Shown here in pieces: positions 28,358 through 36,507 of a DNA stretch of 64,000 nucleotides; the stretch's first letter is position 1; each line of letters starts with the position of its first letter. Location: NCBI RefSeq assembly GCF_013131805.1, contig NZ_JABJRC010000001.1:186001-250000 (forward strand). The letters are read 5' to 3'. Under the pieces are notes generated by a model. The model saw only the letters and a program-made list of their open reading frames with translations. It did not search any database and had not been told where the DNA came from. The stretch comes from Kribbella sandramycini. GTDB lineage: Bacteria > Actinomycetota > Actinomycetes > Propionibacteriales > Kribbellaceae. Made by a program: the position numbers and the translations under genes.

Positions 28358-28696
28358 ATGCGTACATTCGACCTGCGCACCGGTGAGGACTCGTTCGTCA
28401 AAGACCTGCGAGTGGTCCGCTGGGAGCAGTACGGCGTGGACGGCGACCTGCCGTTCCAGGCCATGTGGTACTCCGTTCCACCCGGCTCGGAGAGCCCGCT
28501 CGACCAGCATCCCGAGCTCGAGCTGTCGCTCGTCGTCGCCGGCACGGCGCACGTGCTGACCGGCGGCGTGGAGTACGAAGTCCAGCAGGGCAACGCGTTC
28601 CTGCTGTCCAGCACCGAGGCGCACGTCGTCCAGAACCGGTCGGAGTCGACCGAGCTGACGGTCTTCAGCGCGTACTGGATGCCGGCCGATGGCTGA
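28358..28696 (+). CDS. Cupin protein of the N-N bond-forming pair
   Basis: Single-domain cupin of 112 aa. Metal-ligand candidates are H51 and E53/E55 in DQHPELELSLVVAGTAHV (motif 1) and H89 with N93 in QGNAFLLSSTEAHVVQN (motif 2). In known hydrazine-forming enzymes (Spb40 of s56-p1, Tri28 of triacsin) a cupin domain is fused to a MetRS-like domain in one protein; the two act on N6-hydroxylysine and glycine. Here the cupin is a separate gene whose last 8 nt overlap the MetRS-like gene, so the split partners are translated together. GGAGGG lies 9 nt before the ATG at 28358. An in-frame extension upstream to 28217 lacks similarity and is rejected. Confidence 0.85.
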   Translation: MRTFDLRTGEDSFVKDLRVVRWEQYGVDGDLPFQAMWYSVPPGSESPLDQHPELELSLVVAGTAHVLTGGVEYEVQQGNAFLLSSTEAHVVQNRSESTELTVFSAYWMPADG

Positions 28697-30035
28697 GCCG
28701 CTCAGCGTCTTCACGTTCCCGCAGCCGACCGTCAACGGCCCGCTGCACGTCGGTCACCTGTCCGGCCCCTACCTGGCCGCGGACATCGCGGCCCGCGCCG
28801 CCCGCGCCCGCGGCGAGCGCGTGCTGGTGACGAGCGGCCTGGACGTGCACCAGAACTACGTGCTGACCAGGGCCGAGCGCGAGGGCCTGGATCCGCACGC
28901 GATGGTCGCGGACTTCCGCGACGACATCCTGGACACCTACGCCCGGGCCCGTATCGGCTACGACCGTTTCTCGAACCCGCTGACGGCCGGGCACGCGCCG
29001 GCCGTCCGGCAACTGCTGACCCACTTGGTCGAATCCGGCGCGACGCCGCTGCGCGAGGTGACCCTGCACGCGTGCGCCGACTGCGAGCGGACCCTGCACG
29101 AGTCCTACCTGACCGGGCGCTGCGCCGGGTGCGAGCAGCCCGCGGCCGGCGGCGCCTGCGAGGTCTGCGGGTCGTTCACGCAGCTCGCGACCATGATCGA
29201 CCCGGTCTGCGGCCGGTGCGGCGGCGAGCCGAAACCCTTCCAGGCAACGGTTCCGGTGCTCCGGCTGGAGGACCACCGCGAGATGCTCGTCGATCTTTGG
29301 CTCCGCGCCGAACTGCCGCCCGACGTCCGGGCCATGCTCGTTCGCGCGGCGCGCGCTGGGCTGCCCGAGATCCCGCTCGCCATCCCGACCAACTGGGGTA
29401 TCGAGTGCGACGGGCCGCTGGCCGGACTGCGCGTCGGCGCCTACACCGAGGTCGCCCTGACCGACTTCTACAGCATCGCCCGCGCGGTCGACCCCGGCGC
29501 CGCGGACCTGGACGGCTACCTGCGCGCGCTCGGCCGGGTAGACCACCTGTGGCACTTCCTGGGCCTGGACAACGCGTTCGTGTACGCCGCCTACTGGCCG
29601 GCCGTCTGGGCAGCCGCCGGGCTGCCGCGGTCGCCGCTTTCCGGGCTGGTCGTGAACGAGTTCTACACATTCGACGGGGCGAAATTCTCGACCAGCCGGA
29701 AACACGGAATCGCGGCCGCCGAATTACTGCGCGAACAGGATCCATCAATCGTTCGTTTGGCACTGGCCTGGGACCGCCCGGACCGCTACCCGAGTGATTT
29801 CACGATGGATCACTTCGCGGCTTTCGCGACCCGTGCCGAGGCGGCCCTCGCGGGTGTCCGGCCGGCCTCCGAGCCGCTCGATCCGGCCCTGGCCGCGAGC
29901 GAGCTGGCCCGGGGTGAGGCGGCCCTGCGGCCGAGCGGTTTCGACCCGCCGCTGGCCGCGCGCTGCCTACTCGCCCTGCTGGACGCCGGCGCCGACACCG
30001 GCTCGCTTCGCAGCGCGCTGACCGGGCAGGAATGA
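28689..30035 (+). CDS. Methionyl-tRNA synthetase-like enzyme without anticodon domain
   Basis: Class I synthetase fold of 448 aa. The HIGH motif is HVGH (residues 20-23, in NGPLHVGHLSGPYL) and the KMSKS loop is KFSTS (332-336). A connective-peptide zinc domain has Cys at 129, 132, 145, 148, 157, 160, 174 and 177. Active-site blocks typical of MetRS remain (IPTNWGIECDG, VDHLWHFLGLDNAFVYAAYW, LVVNEFYTFDGAKFSTSRKHG). After about residue 380 only some 70 residues follow, so the tRNA anticodon-binding domain is missing. This is not the housekeeping MetRS. Homologues in hydrazine pathways adenylate an amino acid substrate and, with the cupin, create the N-N bond. Overlaps cupin and oxidase genes by 8 and 4 nt. 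Confidence 0.88.
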   Translation: MAEPLSVFTFPQPTVNGPLHVGHLSGPYLAADIAARAARARGERVLVTSGLDVHQNYVLTRAEREGLDPHAMVADFRDDILDTYARARIGYDRFSNPLTAGHAPAVRQLLTHLVESGATPLREVTLHACADCERTLHESYLTGRCAGCEQPAAGGACEVCGSFTQLATMIDPVCGRCGGEPKPFQATVPVLRLEDHREMLVDLWLRAELPPDVRAMLVRAARAGLPEIPLAIPTNWGIECDGPLAGLRVGAYTEVALTDFYSIARAVDPGAADLDGYLRALGRVDHLWHFLGLDNAFVYAAYWPAVWAAAGLPRSPLSGLVVNEFYTFDGAKFSTSRKHGIAAAELLREQDPSIVRLALAWDRPDRYPSDFTMDHFAAFATRAEAALAGVRPASEPLDPALAASELARGEAALRPSGFDPPLAARCLLALLDAGADTGSLRSALTGQE

Positions 30036-32398
30036 TGCGGATCTGCGTGGTCGGCGCGGGGATCGCCGGGGCCTTGCTGGCCTGGCGGCTTGGCGACCGA
30101 GCCACTGTCGACCTGATCACTGGCCCGCCCGGCGCGGATGCGACCGCATCCTCGGGCGGCGGCGTCCGGGGGTTCGAGACGCATCCGCTGCAGCGCCGGC
30201 TGGCGATCGAGAGCCTGAGTGAGCTGCTCGGCACACTGCACAACCAGGCGGTGTACACCGAGACCGGCTGCACGTACCTGCTCCCGGCGTACGACGGCAT
30301 CGAGTCGGCAGTCGCCGAGGTCGAGGACGCACTGCCCGGGTCGGCCACCCTGGTCGACAGCAGGGAGTTGCACCGGCGCGGCTGGCACGACCTGCCCGCG
30401 GGCACGGTCGGCGTCCTGGAGCGGCGGGCCGGCTTCATCAACCCGGACCGGCTGCGGACGAGCGTCGTCCGGCGGCTCGCATTCGGCCGGACCACCCGGG
30501 TGCTCACCGGCCCGGTGCTGCGGCTGCTCACCGAAGCCGACGGCACGGTCTCCTGCCGGCTGCCGGACCGGACCGAACGGTACGACGCCGTCGTGGTCGC
30601 CGCGGGGTCCTGGACCCCCGGCTTCCTGACGGAGAACAACTTCGGCGTGAACACCCGTACCAAGGCGGTCCAGATCGCGGTGTACCGGGTGGACGGCCAA
30701 CTGCCGACCATGTTCGTCGACGAGACCAGCGACCTGTACGGACGGCCGACCGCCGACGGCCGCCTGCTCCTCGGGGTCGACACCCAACGCTGGTCGGTTC
30801 CACCCGGCAGCAGCGCCCCGGTCCCGGATCTGGCCGAACAGGCCGTCCGGATCGCCGGACGGCGGCTGCCGCAACTGAAGCTGTCGACGCCTGACCACCT
30901 GGTCAGCACCGCCGACTGCTACGCCGATCCACCAGTACTGACCTTGTGGCCGGTTCCCGGTGGGACGCATCGGCTCTACACCTTTACCGGCGGGTCCGGC
31001 GGCAGCGTGAAAACCGCGCTGGCCGCCAGCCGGGCCGCTGCGAGCGAACTGCTCGCCGCGGGCGGGACAAGCACCTCCACTTCGCGGACGGAGAACAAGC
31101 GCATGACGATCACCGAACCAGGCATCCGGCGAGCAGACACCCAGCCCGTCTCCCGCTACCACACCATCGGTATCGGGGCCGGTCCCTCCAACCTCTCCCT
31201 GGCGGCGCTCTACAAGAACGTCACCAGCGAGCGGCTGGCCCTGTTCGACTCCCGGCCGGGCACCGGCTGGCACACCCCGCTGCTCTACCCCGGGGTGCGG
31301 ATGCAGACCGGCTGGATGAAGGACCTGGTCTCGCTGGTGGATCCCCGCCACGAGCTGACGTTCCTGAACTACCTGGTCACGTCGGGCCGGCTCTACGCGC
31401 TGATCAACTCCCAGTTCGACTCGCTGCCCCGGATCGAGTACGAGCGCTACCTCACCTGGGCCACCGAGCGCCTCGGCGTGGTCAACTTCGGCGCCCAGGT
31501 GGACGCGATCTCCCTCACCGACGAGGGTTTCCAGATCACCGTGGACGGCGTCCCGGCGGCCGTGTCCGAGCACCTCGTTCTCGGTGTCGGCACCCGGGCC
31601 GTGCGTCCGGCGTACCTGGGCGGCCTGCCGGCCGAGCGGGCCTTCATCGCCGACGACCTCGGGCAGCGGCTGGCCGCGCTGGACCGGACGGCGCCGACCG
31701 CGGTGATCGGCGGCGGCCAGACCGGACTGGAGTCGGTGCTGCGACTGCTCGGCTCCGGGTTCACCGACGTCCGCTGGCTGGGCCGGAACCAGTGGTTCCG
31801 CAGTATCGACGACTCGCCGATGGCCAACGAGCTCTACCGGCCGTCGCACATCCAGTACCTGCAGGGCCTGAACCGCGGCAAGCGCCGGCAGATGATCGAC
31901 GACTCCCGCTACAGCGGCGACGCGATCACCCCGGGTGGTCTGCGGGCGCTCTACCAGGCCAACTACGACGGCTTCCTGTCGCTGGGCCAGTTCCCGGTCA
32001 CGCTGCTGCCGGGGCGCGACGTCCAGACCTCGGACCTGCTGCCCGACGGCAACATCCGGCTGTGCTGCTCGACGAGCACGCTGCCCGAGGAGCACGTCGT
32101 CCGGCAGCTGGTCGTCGCGGCCGGTCGCGAGCACGTGGCGGCGCCGTTCGACGACGACCTGCGCGAGCGGGTCGAGGTCGACGACGACGGCGACCTGCTC
32201 GTCGAGCCGGACTACTCCGTGCGCTGGAAGGGTATGAACGGCCACAAGATCTACACGTTCAACGCCAGCCGCTACAGCCACGGCCTGACCAACGCCGGCC
32301 TCACCCAGCTGCCGGTCCGGGCCGCGATCGTGCTGAACTCGATGTTCGAGCGGGAGATCTACCCGATCGCGGACGACGTCTGCGCGGTGCGCTGGTGA
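30032..32398 (+). CDS. Fusion of DadA-like FAD oxidase and lysine N6-hydroxylase-like monooxygenase
   Basis: One uninterrupted 788-aa frame. Residues 1-345 are a D-amino-acid/sarcosine-oxidase-like flavoprotein (CVVGAGIAGALLAWRL at the start, VVVAAGSWTPGF, closing YTFTGGSGGSVKTALAASRA). A short Ser/Thr linker follows. Residues about 358-788 are a class B N-hydroxylase of the IucD/SidA type: FAD motif GIGAGPSNLS, NADPH motif VIGGGQTGLES (about 555-565), DDSPMANELYRPSHIQYL, and NASRYSHGLTNAGLTQLP near the end. In known hydrazinoacetate pathways these are separate proteins: the hydroxylase makes N6-hydroxylysine, and the oxidase splits the hydrazino-lysine adduct into hydrazinoacetic acid and an aldehyde. 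A second start at 31103 (M358) with GGAG 9 nt upstream could give the hydroxylase alone. Coupled to both neighbours by 4-nt overlaps. Confidence 0.85.
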   Translation: MMRICVVGAGIAGALLAWRLGDRATVDLITGPPGADATASSGGGVRGFETHPLQRRLAIESLSELLGTLHNQAVYTETGCTYLLPAYDGIESAVAEVEDALPGSATLVDSRELHRRGWHDLPAGTVGVLERRAGFINPDRLRTSVVRRLAFGRTTRVLTGPVLRLLTEADGTVSCRLPDRTERYDAVVVAAGSWTPGFLTENNFGVNTRTKAVQIAVYRVDGQLPTMFVDETSDLYGRPTADGRLLLGVDTQRWSVPPGSSAPVPDLAEQAVRIAGRRLPQLKLSTPDHLVSTADCYADPPVLTLWPVPGGTHRLYTFTGGSGGSVKTALAASRAAASELLAAGGTSTSTSRTENKRMTITEPGIRRADTQPVSRYHTIGIGAGPSNLSLAALYKNVTSERLALFDSRPGTGWHTPLLYPGVRMQTGWMKDLVSLVDPRHELTFLNYLVTSGRLYALINSQFDSLPRIEYERYLTWATERLGVVNFGAQVDAISLTDEGFQITVDGVPAAVSEHLVLGVGTRAVRPAYLGGLPAERAFIADDLGQRLAALDRTAPTAVIGGGQTGLESVLRLLGSGFTDVRWLGRNQWFRSIDDSPMANELYRPSHIQYLQGLNRGKRRQMIDDSRYSGDAITPGGLRALYQANYDGFLSLGQFPVTLLPGRDVQTSDLLPDGNIRLCCSTSTLPEEHVVRQLVVAAGREHVAAPFDDDLRERVEVDDDGDLLVEPDYSVRWKGMNGHKIYTFNASRYSHGLTNAGLTQLPVRAAIVLNSMFEREIYPIADDVCAVRW

Positions 32399-32769
32399 GC
32401 GCGACCGCGCCGGAACCCGTCGTCCCGGATGTCGACGGGGTCTGGTTCCAGCTCGAGGTCGACGACCCGGCCGCCGGCGCGCCGTACGGGCAGTACCACC
32501 GCGACGACGACGTGATCTGGGCCGAGTTCTACGCCGGCGGCACGCTGCGGAGCGGCCGGCTGGTCGGCCGGTTGCGCGCCGACGGCAGCTTCGACGCGTC
32601 GTACTGCCTGCTCACCGAGACCGGCGAGCTGATCAGCGGCGCCTGTCACAGCATCCCCGAGTTCGATGCCCAGGGCAACATCCTGGTCACCGACCACTTC
32701 CGGCGCGCCGACGGCAGTCGCGGCGTCAGCCGGATCCGTCAGATCCCCAGTCCAGTCAGGGAAGTGTGA
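32395..32769 (+). CDS. Small beta-rich protein of the family often labelled n-acetylglutamate synthase
   Basis: Protein of 124 aa from GTG 32395, overlapping the preceding stop by 4 nt. Repeated strand-turn units with conserved Gly (VIWAEFYAGGTLRSGRLVGR, SYCLLTETGELISGACHSIP, FDAQGNILVTDHFRRADGS) match a short family, common in Bacteroidetes, that databases call n-acetylglutamate synthase. It has no acetyltransferase fold, so that name is likely a misannotation. Its place in the middle of the operon implies a role in the pathway, perhaps as a binding or scaffold protein. No catalytic residue can be proposed. Confidence 0.75.
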   Translation: MSATAPEPVVPDVDGVWFQLEVDDPAAGAPYGQYHRDDDVIWAEFYAGGTLRSGRLVGRLRADGSFDASYCLLTETGELISGACHSIPEFDAQGNILVTDHFRRADGSRGVSRIRQIPSPVREV

Positions 32770-32770
32770 G

Positions 32771-34018
32771 ATGTCCGACAAACCCCACCTACTGGTCGTT
32801 GCCACCGGCATGCGGCTGTTCCGCGAGTACATCCTGCGGTCGATCGCGCCGGAGTACCGGCTGCACATGTTCCTGCACTCCGAGCCGACCTGGGAGCAGG
32901 AGTACCTGGACGGCTGGACCGTGCTGGAGTCCACGCTGGACGCCGAGGCCCTGGTCGCCGCGGCCCGCACGCTGAACGACCGGGACGCGATCGACGGCGT
33001 CCTGTGCTGGGACGAGGCGCGCATCCTGCAGACGGCTCATGTGGCCGAGGCGCTCGGCCTGCCGGGCGGCGACGTCGCGATGATCAACCGGTGCCGTGAC
33101 AAACACCTGACCCGGACGGCGCTCGCCGAGCACGGCGTCCCGCAGCCGGTGTCGGTCCTGGTCGACACGGTCGACGAGGCGCTGGCGACAGCCGACAAGC
33201 TCGGCTACCCGATCATCCTGAAGCCGCGGGCGCTGGCCGCCAGCCTCGGCGTGGTCAAGGTGAACGACGCGGCCGAGCTGAAGGCGAACTGGGAGTTCGC
33301 GCACGACACGACCGTGCCCGAGGCGCCGCACTACGACGTCAAGGTGCTCGTCGAGGAGTTCGCGGACGGCTACGAGATCAGCATCGACGCCGCCGTCTTC
33401 CACGGTCAGGTGGCGCCGTTCTGCCTGGCCCGCAAGGAGCTCGGCTACCCGCCGTACGCCGAGGAGATCGGCCACTTCGTGGACGCGGCCGACCCGCTGC
33501 TGGCCGACGAGCAGCTGCTGCAGGTGCTCGTCGACGCGCACAAGGCGATCGCGTTCACCGACGGCGTCACGCACACCGAGATCATGATGACGGCCGACGG
33601 CCCGAAGGTGATCGAGATCAACGCCCGGATCGGCGGCGACCTGATCCCCTACCTCGGTCTGAAGGCGACCGGCGCCGACCCCGGCCTGGCCGCGGCCGCC
33701 GTCGCGGTCGGCCGGCAGCCCGATGTCACCCCCGATCGCACCCTGGTCGGCGGCGTCCGGTTCTTCTACGTCGACGAGAACGACACCGTGCTCGACTCCG
33801 TCGACTTCGATCGGGAGGGACTGCCCGAGTCGATCGACCAGCTCGTCGTGCTGATGGAGCCCGGTCAGACGACCAGTCCCCCGCCGGACGGCACGCTGTG
33901 GGGCCGGATCGCCTACGCGACCACGGTCTCCGGATCGCTGGCCGAGTGCCGCGCCGGGCTGGACGCGGCCGAGCAGTCCCTGCGCTGGAGCGGGCACCCG
34001 AAGGAGCCGTCCGCATGA
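32771..34018 (+). CDS. ATP-grasp carboxylate-amine ligase 1
   Basis: Cytoplasmic ATP-grasp enzyme of 415 aa. The N-terminal domain (HLLVVATGMRLFREYIL) is followed by the ATP-binding subdomain with the lysine-bearing YPIILKPRALAASLGVVKV, then the metal-binding block HTEIMMTADGPKVIEINARI with GGDLIPYL. This pattern is shared with L-amino acid ligases of the BacD/BL00235 type, which form dipeptides through an acyl phosphate. ATG at 32771 is 1 nt after the previous stop; it overlaps the transporter gene by 4 nt. It likely joins the hydrazino acid to an amino acid; substrates are inferred from context only. Confidence 0.88.
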   Translation: MSDKPHLLVVATGMRLFREYILRSIAPEYRLHMFLHSEPTWEQEYLDGWTVLESTLDAEALVAAARTLNDRDAIDGVLCWDEARILQTAHVAEALGLPGGDVAMINRCRDKHLTRTALAEHGVPQPVSVLVDTVDEALATADKLGYPIILKPRALAASLGVVKVNDAAELKANWEFAHDTTVPEAPHYDVKVLVEEFADGYEISIDAAVFHGQVAPFCLARKELGYPPYAEEIGHFVDAADPLLADEQLLQVLVDAHKAIAFTDGVTHTEIMMTADGPKVIEINARIGGDLIPYLGLKATGADPGLAAAAVAVGRQPDVTPDRTLVGGVRFFYVDENDTVLDSVDFDREGLPESIDQLVVLMEPGQTTSPPPDGTLWGRIAYATTVSGSLAECRAGLDAAEQSLRWSGHPKEPSA

Positions 34019-35271
34019 CCGAGATCGACGAGAGCACCGGCATCTGGCGGACCATCCGGGAGGCTCCGACACCGGTGAAGGCGCTGCTGGTCGGCGTCTT
34101 CGTGAACAAACTCGGCTGGTTCCTGCAGGTCTTCCTGGTGCTGTTCCTGACCACCTCGAAGGGTTTCACACCGGTCCAGGCCGGCACCGCGCTCGGCGTC
34201 TACGGCGCCGGCTCGGTGATCGGCCTGATCATCGGCGGCTCGCTGTCGGACCGGGTCGGTCCGCGGGCCGCCGTGATGATCAGCATGTTCGGCATGGCCG
34301 GGTTCGTGCTGGCGATCGCCTACGTGCCGAGCTATGCCGCGATCGTGGTCGTCGTCGCCCTGGCCGGCGCGGTCGGGCAGTTCTACCGGCCGGCTTCGGC
34401 AGCTCTGCTGACCGAGCTGACTCCGAAGAACCGCCAGGTGATGATCTTCGCCGTCTACCGGCTGGCGATGAACCTCGGGACGACGGCCGCCCCGCTGATC
34501 GGCGCCGCGCTGGTCGCGGTCTCCTGGAACCTGCTGTTCATCGGCGAGGCGGCCGCGGCGCTCGCGTACGCCGCGGTCGCGATCGTCGCGCTGCCGAAGC
34601 GGGAGAAGCCCGCCGCGGCGGAGACCTCGGCCGAGGAGGTAGCAGCGGAGCCCAAGGGCAGCTACCTGGCCGTGCTGCGCGATCACAAGTACGTGCTGTT
34701 CCTGATCTGCATGTTCCTCAACGCGGCGATCTACATGCAGTACCTGGCCGTACTGCCGCTGCATATGAACGCCGACGGCTTCTCGACCTGGTGGTACAGC
34801 GCGATGGTGGCGCTGAACGGCTTCATCGTGATCACCTGCGAGCTGCTCGTCACCAAGTACGTCCAGCACAAGGCGGCCCGGACGATCGCGATGACCGGTT
34901 TCGTCCTGCTCGGCGGCGGCCTCGCGTTCTACGCGCTGCCGGGCGGCCTGGCGATCTTCGTGATCGGCACGCTGCTGTGGACGCTGGCCGAGATCATCGC
35001 CGGGCCGACCATGTTCGCCTATCCGGGCATGGCCGCGCGGAAGCCGCTGCTCGGCCGGTACGTCGGCAGCGCGCACGCGATGTTCGGCCTCGGCTCGGCG
35101 CTCGGCCCGTTCCTCGGCGTCTGGGTCTGGAACAGCGTCGGCACCCAGGTCTGGCTGTGGTGCGGCGTCCTGGGCGCCGTCGGCCTGGTGCTCGCGTACT
35201 TCGGAATGGCGCCGGCCCCGGAGCCGATCGACGAGACCACCCCCGTCCTGGAAGGCGGACAACATGCCTGA
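34015..35271 (+). CDS. Major facilitator superfamily exporter
   Basis: Membrane protein of 418 aa with about 12 hydrophobic helices in two halves, joined by a charged central loop (KREKPAAAETSAEEVAAEPKG). The loop after helix 2 has the MFS motif A form GGSLSDRVGPRAAV. The start overlaps the first ligase and the last 8 nt overlap the second ligase gene. Placement between two ligases suggests export of the finished product and self-protection. Confidence 0.9.
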   Translation: MTEIDESTGIWRTIREAPTPVKALLVGVFVNKLGWFLQVFLVLFLTTSKGFTPVQAGTALGVYGAGSVIGLIIGGSLSDRVGPRAAVMISMFGMAGFVLAIAYVPSYAAIVVVVALAGAVGQFYRPASAALLTELTPKNRQVMIFAVYRLAMNLGTTAAPLIGAALVAVSWNLLFIGEAAAALAYAAVAIVALPKREKPAAAETSAEEVAAEPKGSYLAVLRDHKYVLFLICMFLNAAIYMQYLAVLPLHMNADGFSTWWYSAMVALNGFIVITCELLVTKYVQHKAARTIAMTGFVLLGGGLAFYALPGGLAIFVIGTLLWTLAEIIAGPTMFAYPGMAARKPLLGRYVGSAHAMFGLGSALGPFLGVWVWNSVGTQVWLWCGVLGAVGLVLAYFGMAPAPEPIDETTPVLEGGQHA

Positions 35272-36502
35272 GTACGCGATCGTCGTCGACCCGTTGTCGA
35301 CCGGGCAGGAGTACCCGGCCGCGTTCCGGGCCGCGGGCCGGATCCCGGTCGCGGTCCTGAGCGGGACGGAGCCGCCGCCGGCGTTCACCGGCAGCTGGCA
35401 TCCGGAGGACTCCGACCACGTGCACTACTTCACCGGTGACGTGCAGGCGCTGGCCGACGAGCTGCGGCAGTACGAGCCGGAGTTCCTCGTCCCGGGCGCC
35501 GAGAGCGGCGTCGAGCTGTGCGACCAGCTGATCGAGATCCTGCTGCCGGGGACGGGGAACGTGCCCGAGCTGGCGTCGTCGCGGCGCGACAAGTGGGAGA
35601 TGGCCGAGGCGCTGACCGCGGCCGGCGTCCCGCGGCTGCGGCAGGTGCTGACCGCCGACGAGGCCGAGGCCGAGGAGTGGCTGCGCGCCAACGACCTGCT
35701 CGGCAAGCGGCTGGTGATCAAGCCGCCGAAGAGCGCCGCCGGCGACGAGGTGTACGTCGTCTTCGAAGGCGGCGACTGGCGGGAGCGGTTCGGCCGGGTG
35801 CTCGGGCGGACGAACAAGATGGGCCTGACCAACGACGCCGTCCTGATCCAGGAGTACGCCGAAGGGACGGAGTACCTGGTCGACACCTACAGCGTGGACG
35901 GCAAACACTCGCTGGTGGACGTCTGCCGCTACACGAAGGTCGGCCGCGGCGACAAGATCGGCATCTACCGCCGGATCGACTTCCTGGCCGAGGACGACCC
36001 CGAGGTCCAGGCGCTGTGGCCGTACACCCAGCAGGTGCTGGACGCGGTCGGCATCCGGATCGGCTGCGGGCACGCCGAGGTGATGATGACGGCCGACGGC
36101 CCGCGGCTGATCGAGGTCGCGGCCCGCCCGGCCGGCGGCGGGCACCAGATGGTCAGCGAGCTGGCCACCGGCGACAACCACATCAAGCGGACGGTCGCGC
36201 ATCGCGTCCGCGGCGAGGTGCGGGACGGGTTCGACCTGGTCCAGCACCTGCGCGGCATCTTCATCATCGCGCCGCAGGAGGGCTACTTCCGCAACCGCGA
36301 GGTGTTCGACGGGATCGAGGACCTGAAGTCCTTCCACTGGTGGAAGGTCCTGCACGAGGAGGACGCCGTCGTCCCCGCGACCGTCGATCTGTTCACCTGC
36401 CTGGCCTGGGTGATCCTGATCCACAGCGACCCGCAGACGCTGGACGTGGACTACCAGCGGGTGCTGGAGATGGAGGCCGAGATCGTGATCGAGACGCCGT
36501 GA
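35264..36502 (+). CDS. ATP-grasp carboxylate-amine ligase 2
   Basis: Second ATP-grasp protein, 412 aa, clearly divergent from the first. Blocks: EFLVPGAESGVELCDQL, the ATP-lysine region LLGKRLVIKPPKSAAGDEVY, VLIQEYAEGTEYLVDTYSVD and the metal-binding CGHAEVMMTADGPRLIEVAA with RPAGGGHQM. The last matches ATP-grasp enzymes that use amino acid or small-carboxylate substrates. Last gene of the operon, followed 5 nt later by a hairpin. Two ligases in one small operon point to a product with two amide bonds, or to activation of two different building blocks. Confidence 0.87.
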   Translation: MPEYAIVVDPLSTGQEYPAAFRAAGRIPVAVLSGTEPPPAFTGSWHPEDSDHVHYFTGDVQALADELRQYEPEFLVPGAESGVELCDQLIEILLPGTGNVPELASSRRDKWEMAEALTAAGVPRLRQVLTADEAEAEEWLRANDLLGKRLVIKPPKSAAGDEVYVVFEGGDWRERFGRVLGRTNKMGLTNDAVLIQEYAEGTEYLVDTYSVDGKHSLVDVCRYTKVGRGDKIGIYRRIDFLAEDDPEVQALWPYTQQVLDAVGIRIGCGHAEVMMTADGPRLIEVAARPAGGGHQMVSELATGDNHIKRTVAHRVRGEVRDGFDLVQHLRGIFIIAPQEGYFRNREVFDGIEDLKSFHWWKVLHEEDAVVPATVDLFTCLAWVILIHSDPQTLDVDYQRVLEMEAEIVIETP

Positions 36503-36507
36503 CGGCG

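Larger units (their letters stand above)
28358..36502 (+). other. Putative hydrazinoacetic-acid/hydrazino-peptide biosynthetic operon
   Basis: Seven genes on one strand with overlaps or gaps of at most 1 nt: cupin, MetRS-like enzyme, FAD oxidase fused to lysine N-hydroxylase, small beta-rich protein, ATP-grasp ligase, MFS exporter, ATP-grasp ligase. The first three ORFs contain all four domains of the known route: lysine is N6-hydroxylated, joined to glycine through an N-N bond by the cupin/MetRS-like catalyst, and oxidatively cleaved to hydrazinoacetic acid. The ligases would then make amide bonds and the exporter secrete the product. Pathway assignment is by domain recognition; the product is inferred. 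Confidence 0.75.

Noticed and set aside
28689..30035. Housekeeping methionyl-tRNA synthetase
   Set aside because: The anticodon-binding domain is absent and the operon context is biosynthetic.
28358..36502. Negamycin-type cluster
   Set aside because: Negamycin also contains a hydrazinoacetyl unit, but its N-methyl and beta-amino acid parts would need methyltransferase and other genes that are not here.
28358..36502. Hydroxamate siderophore cluster
   Set aside because: The lysine N-hydroxylase domain alone would suggest it, but there is no acyltransferase, NIS or NRPS synthetase, and no iron-uptake gene.
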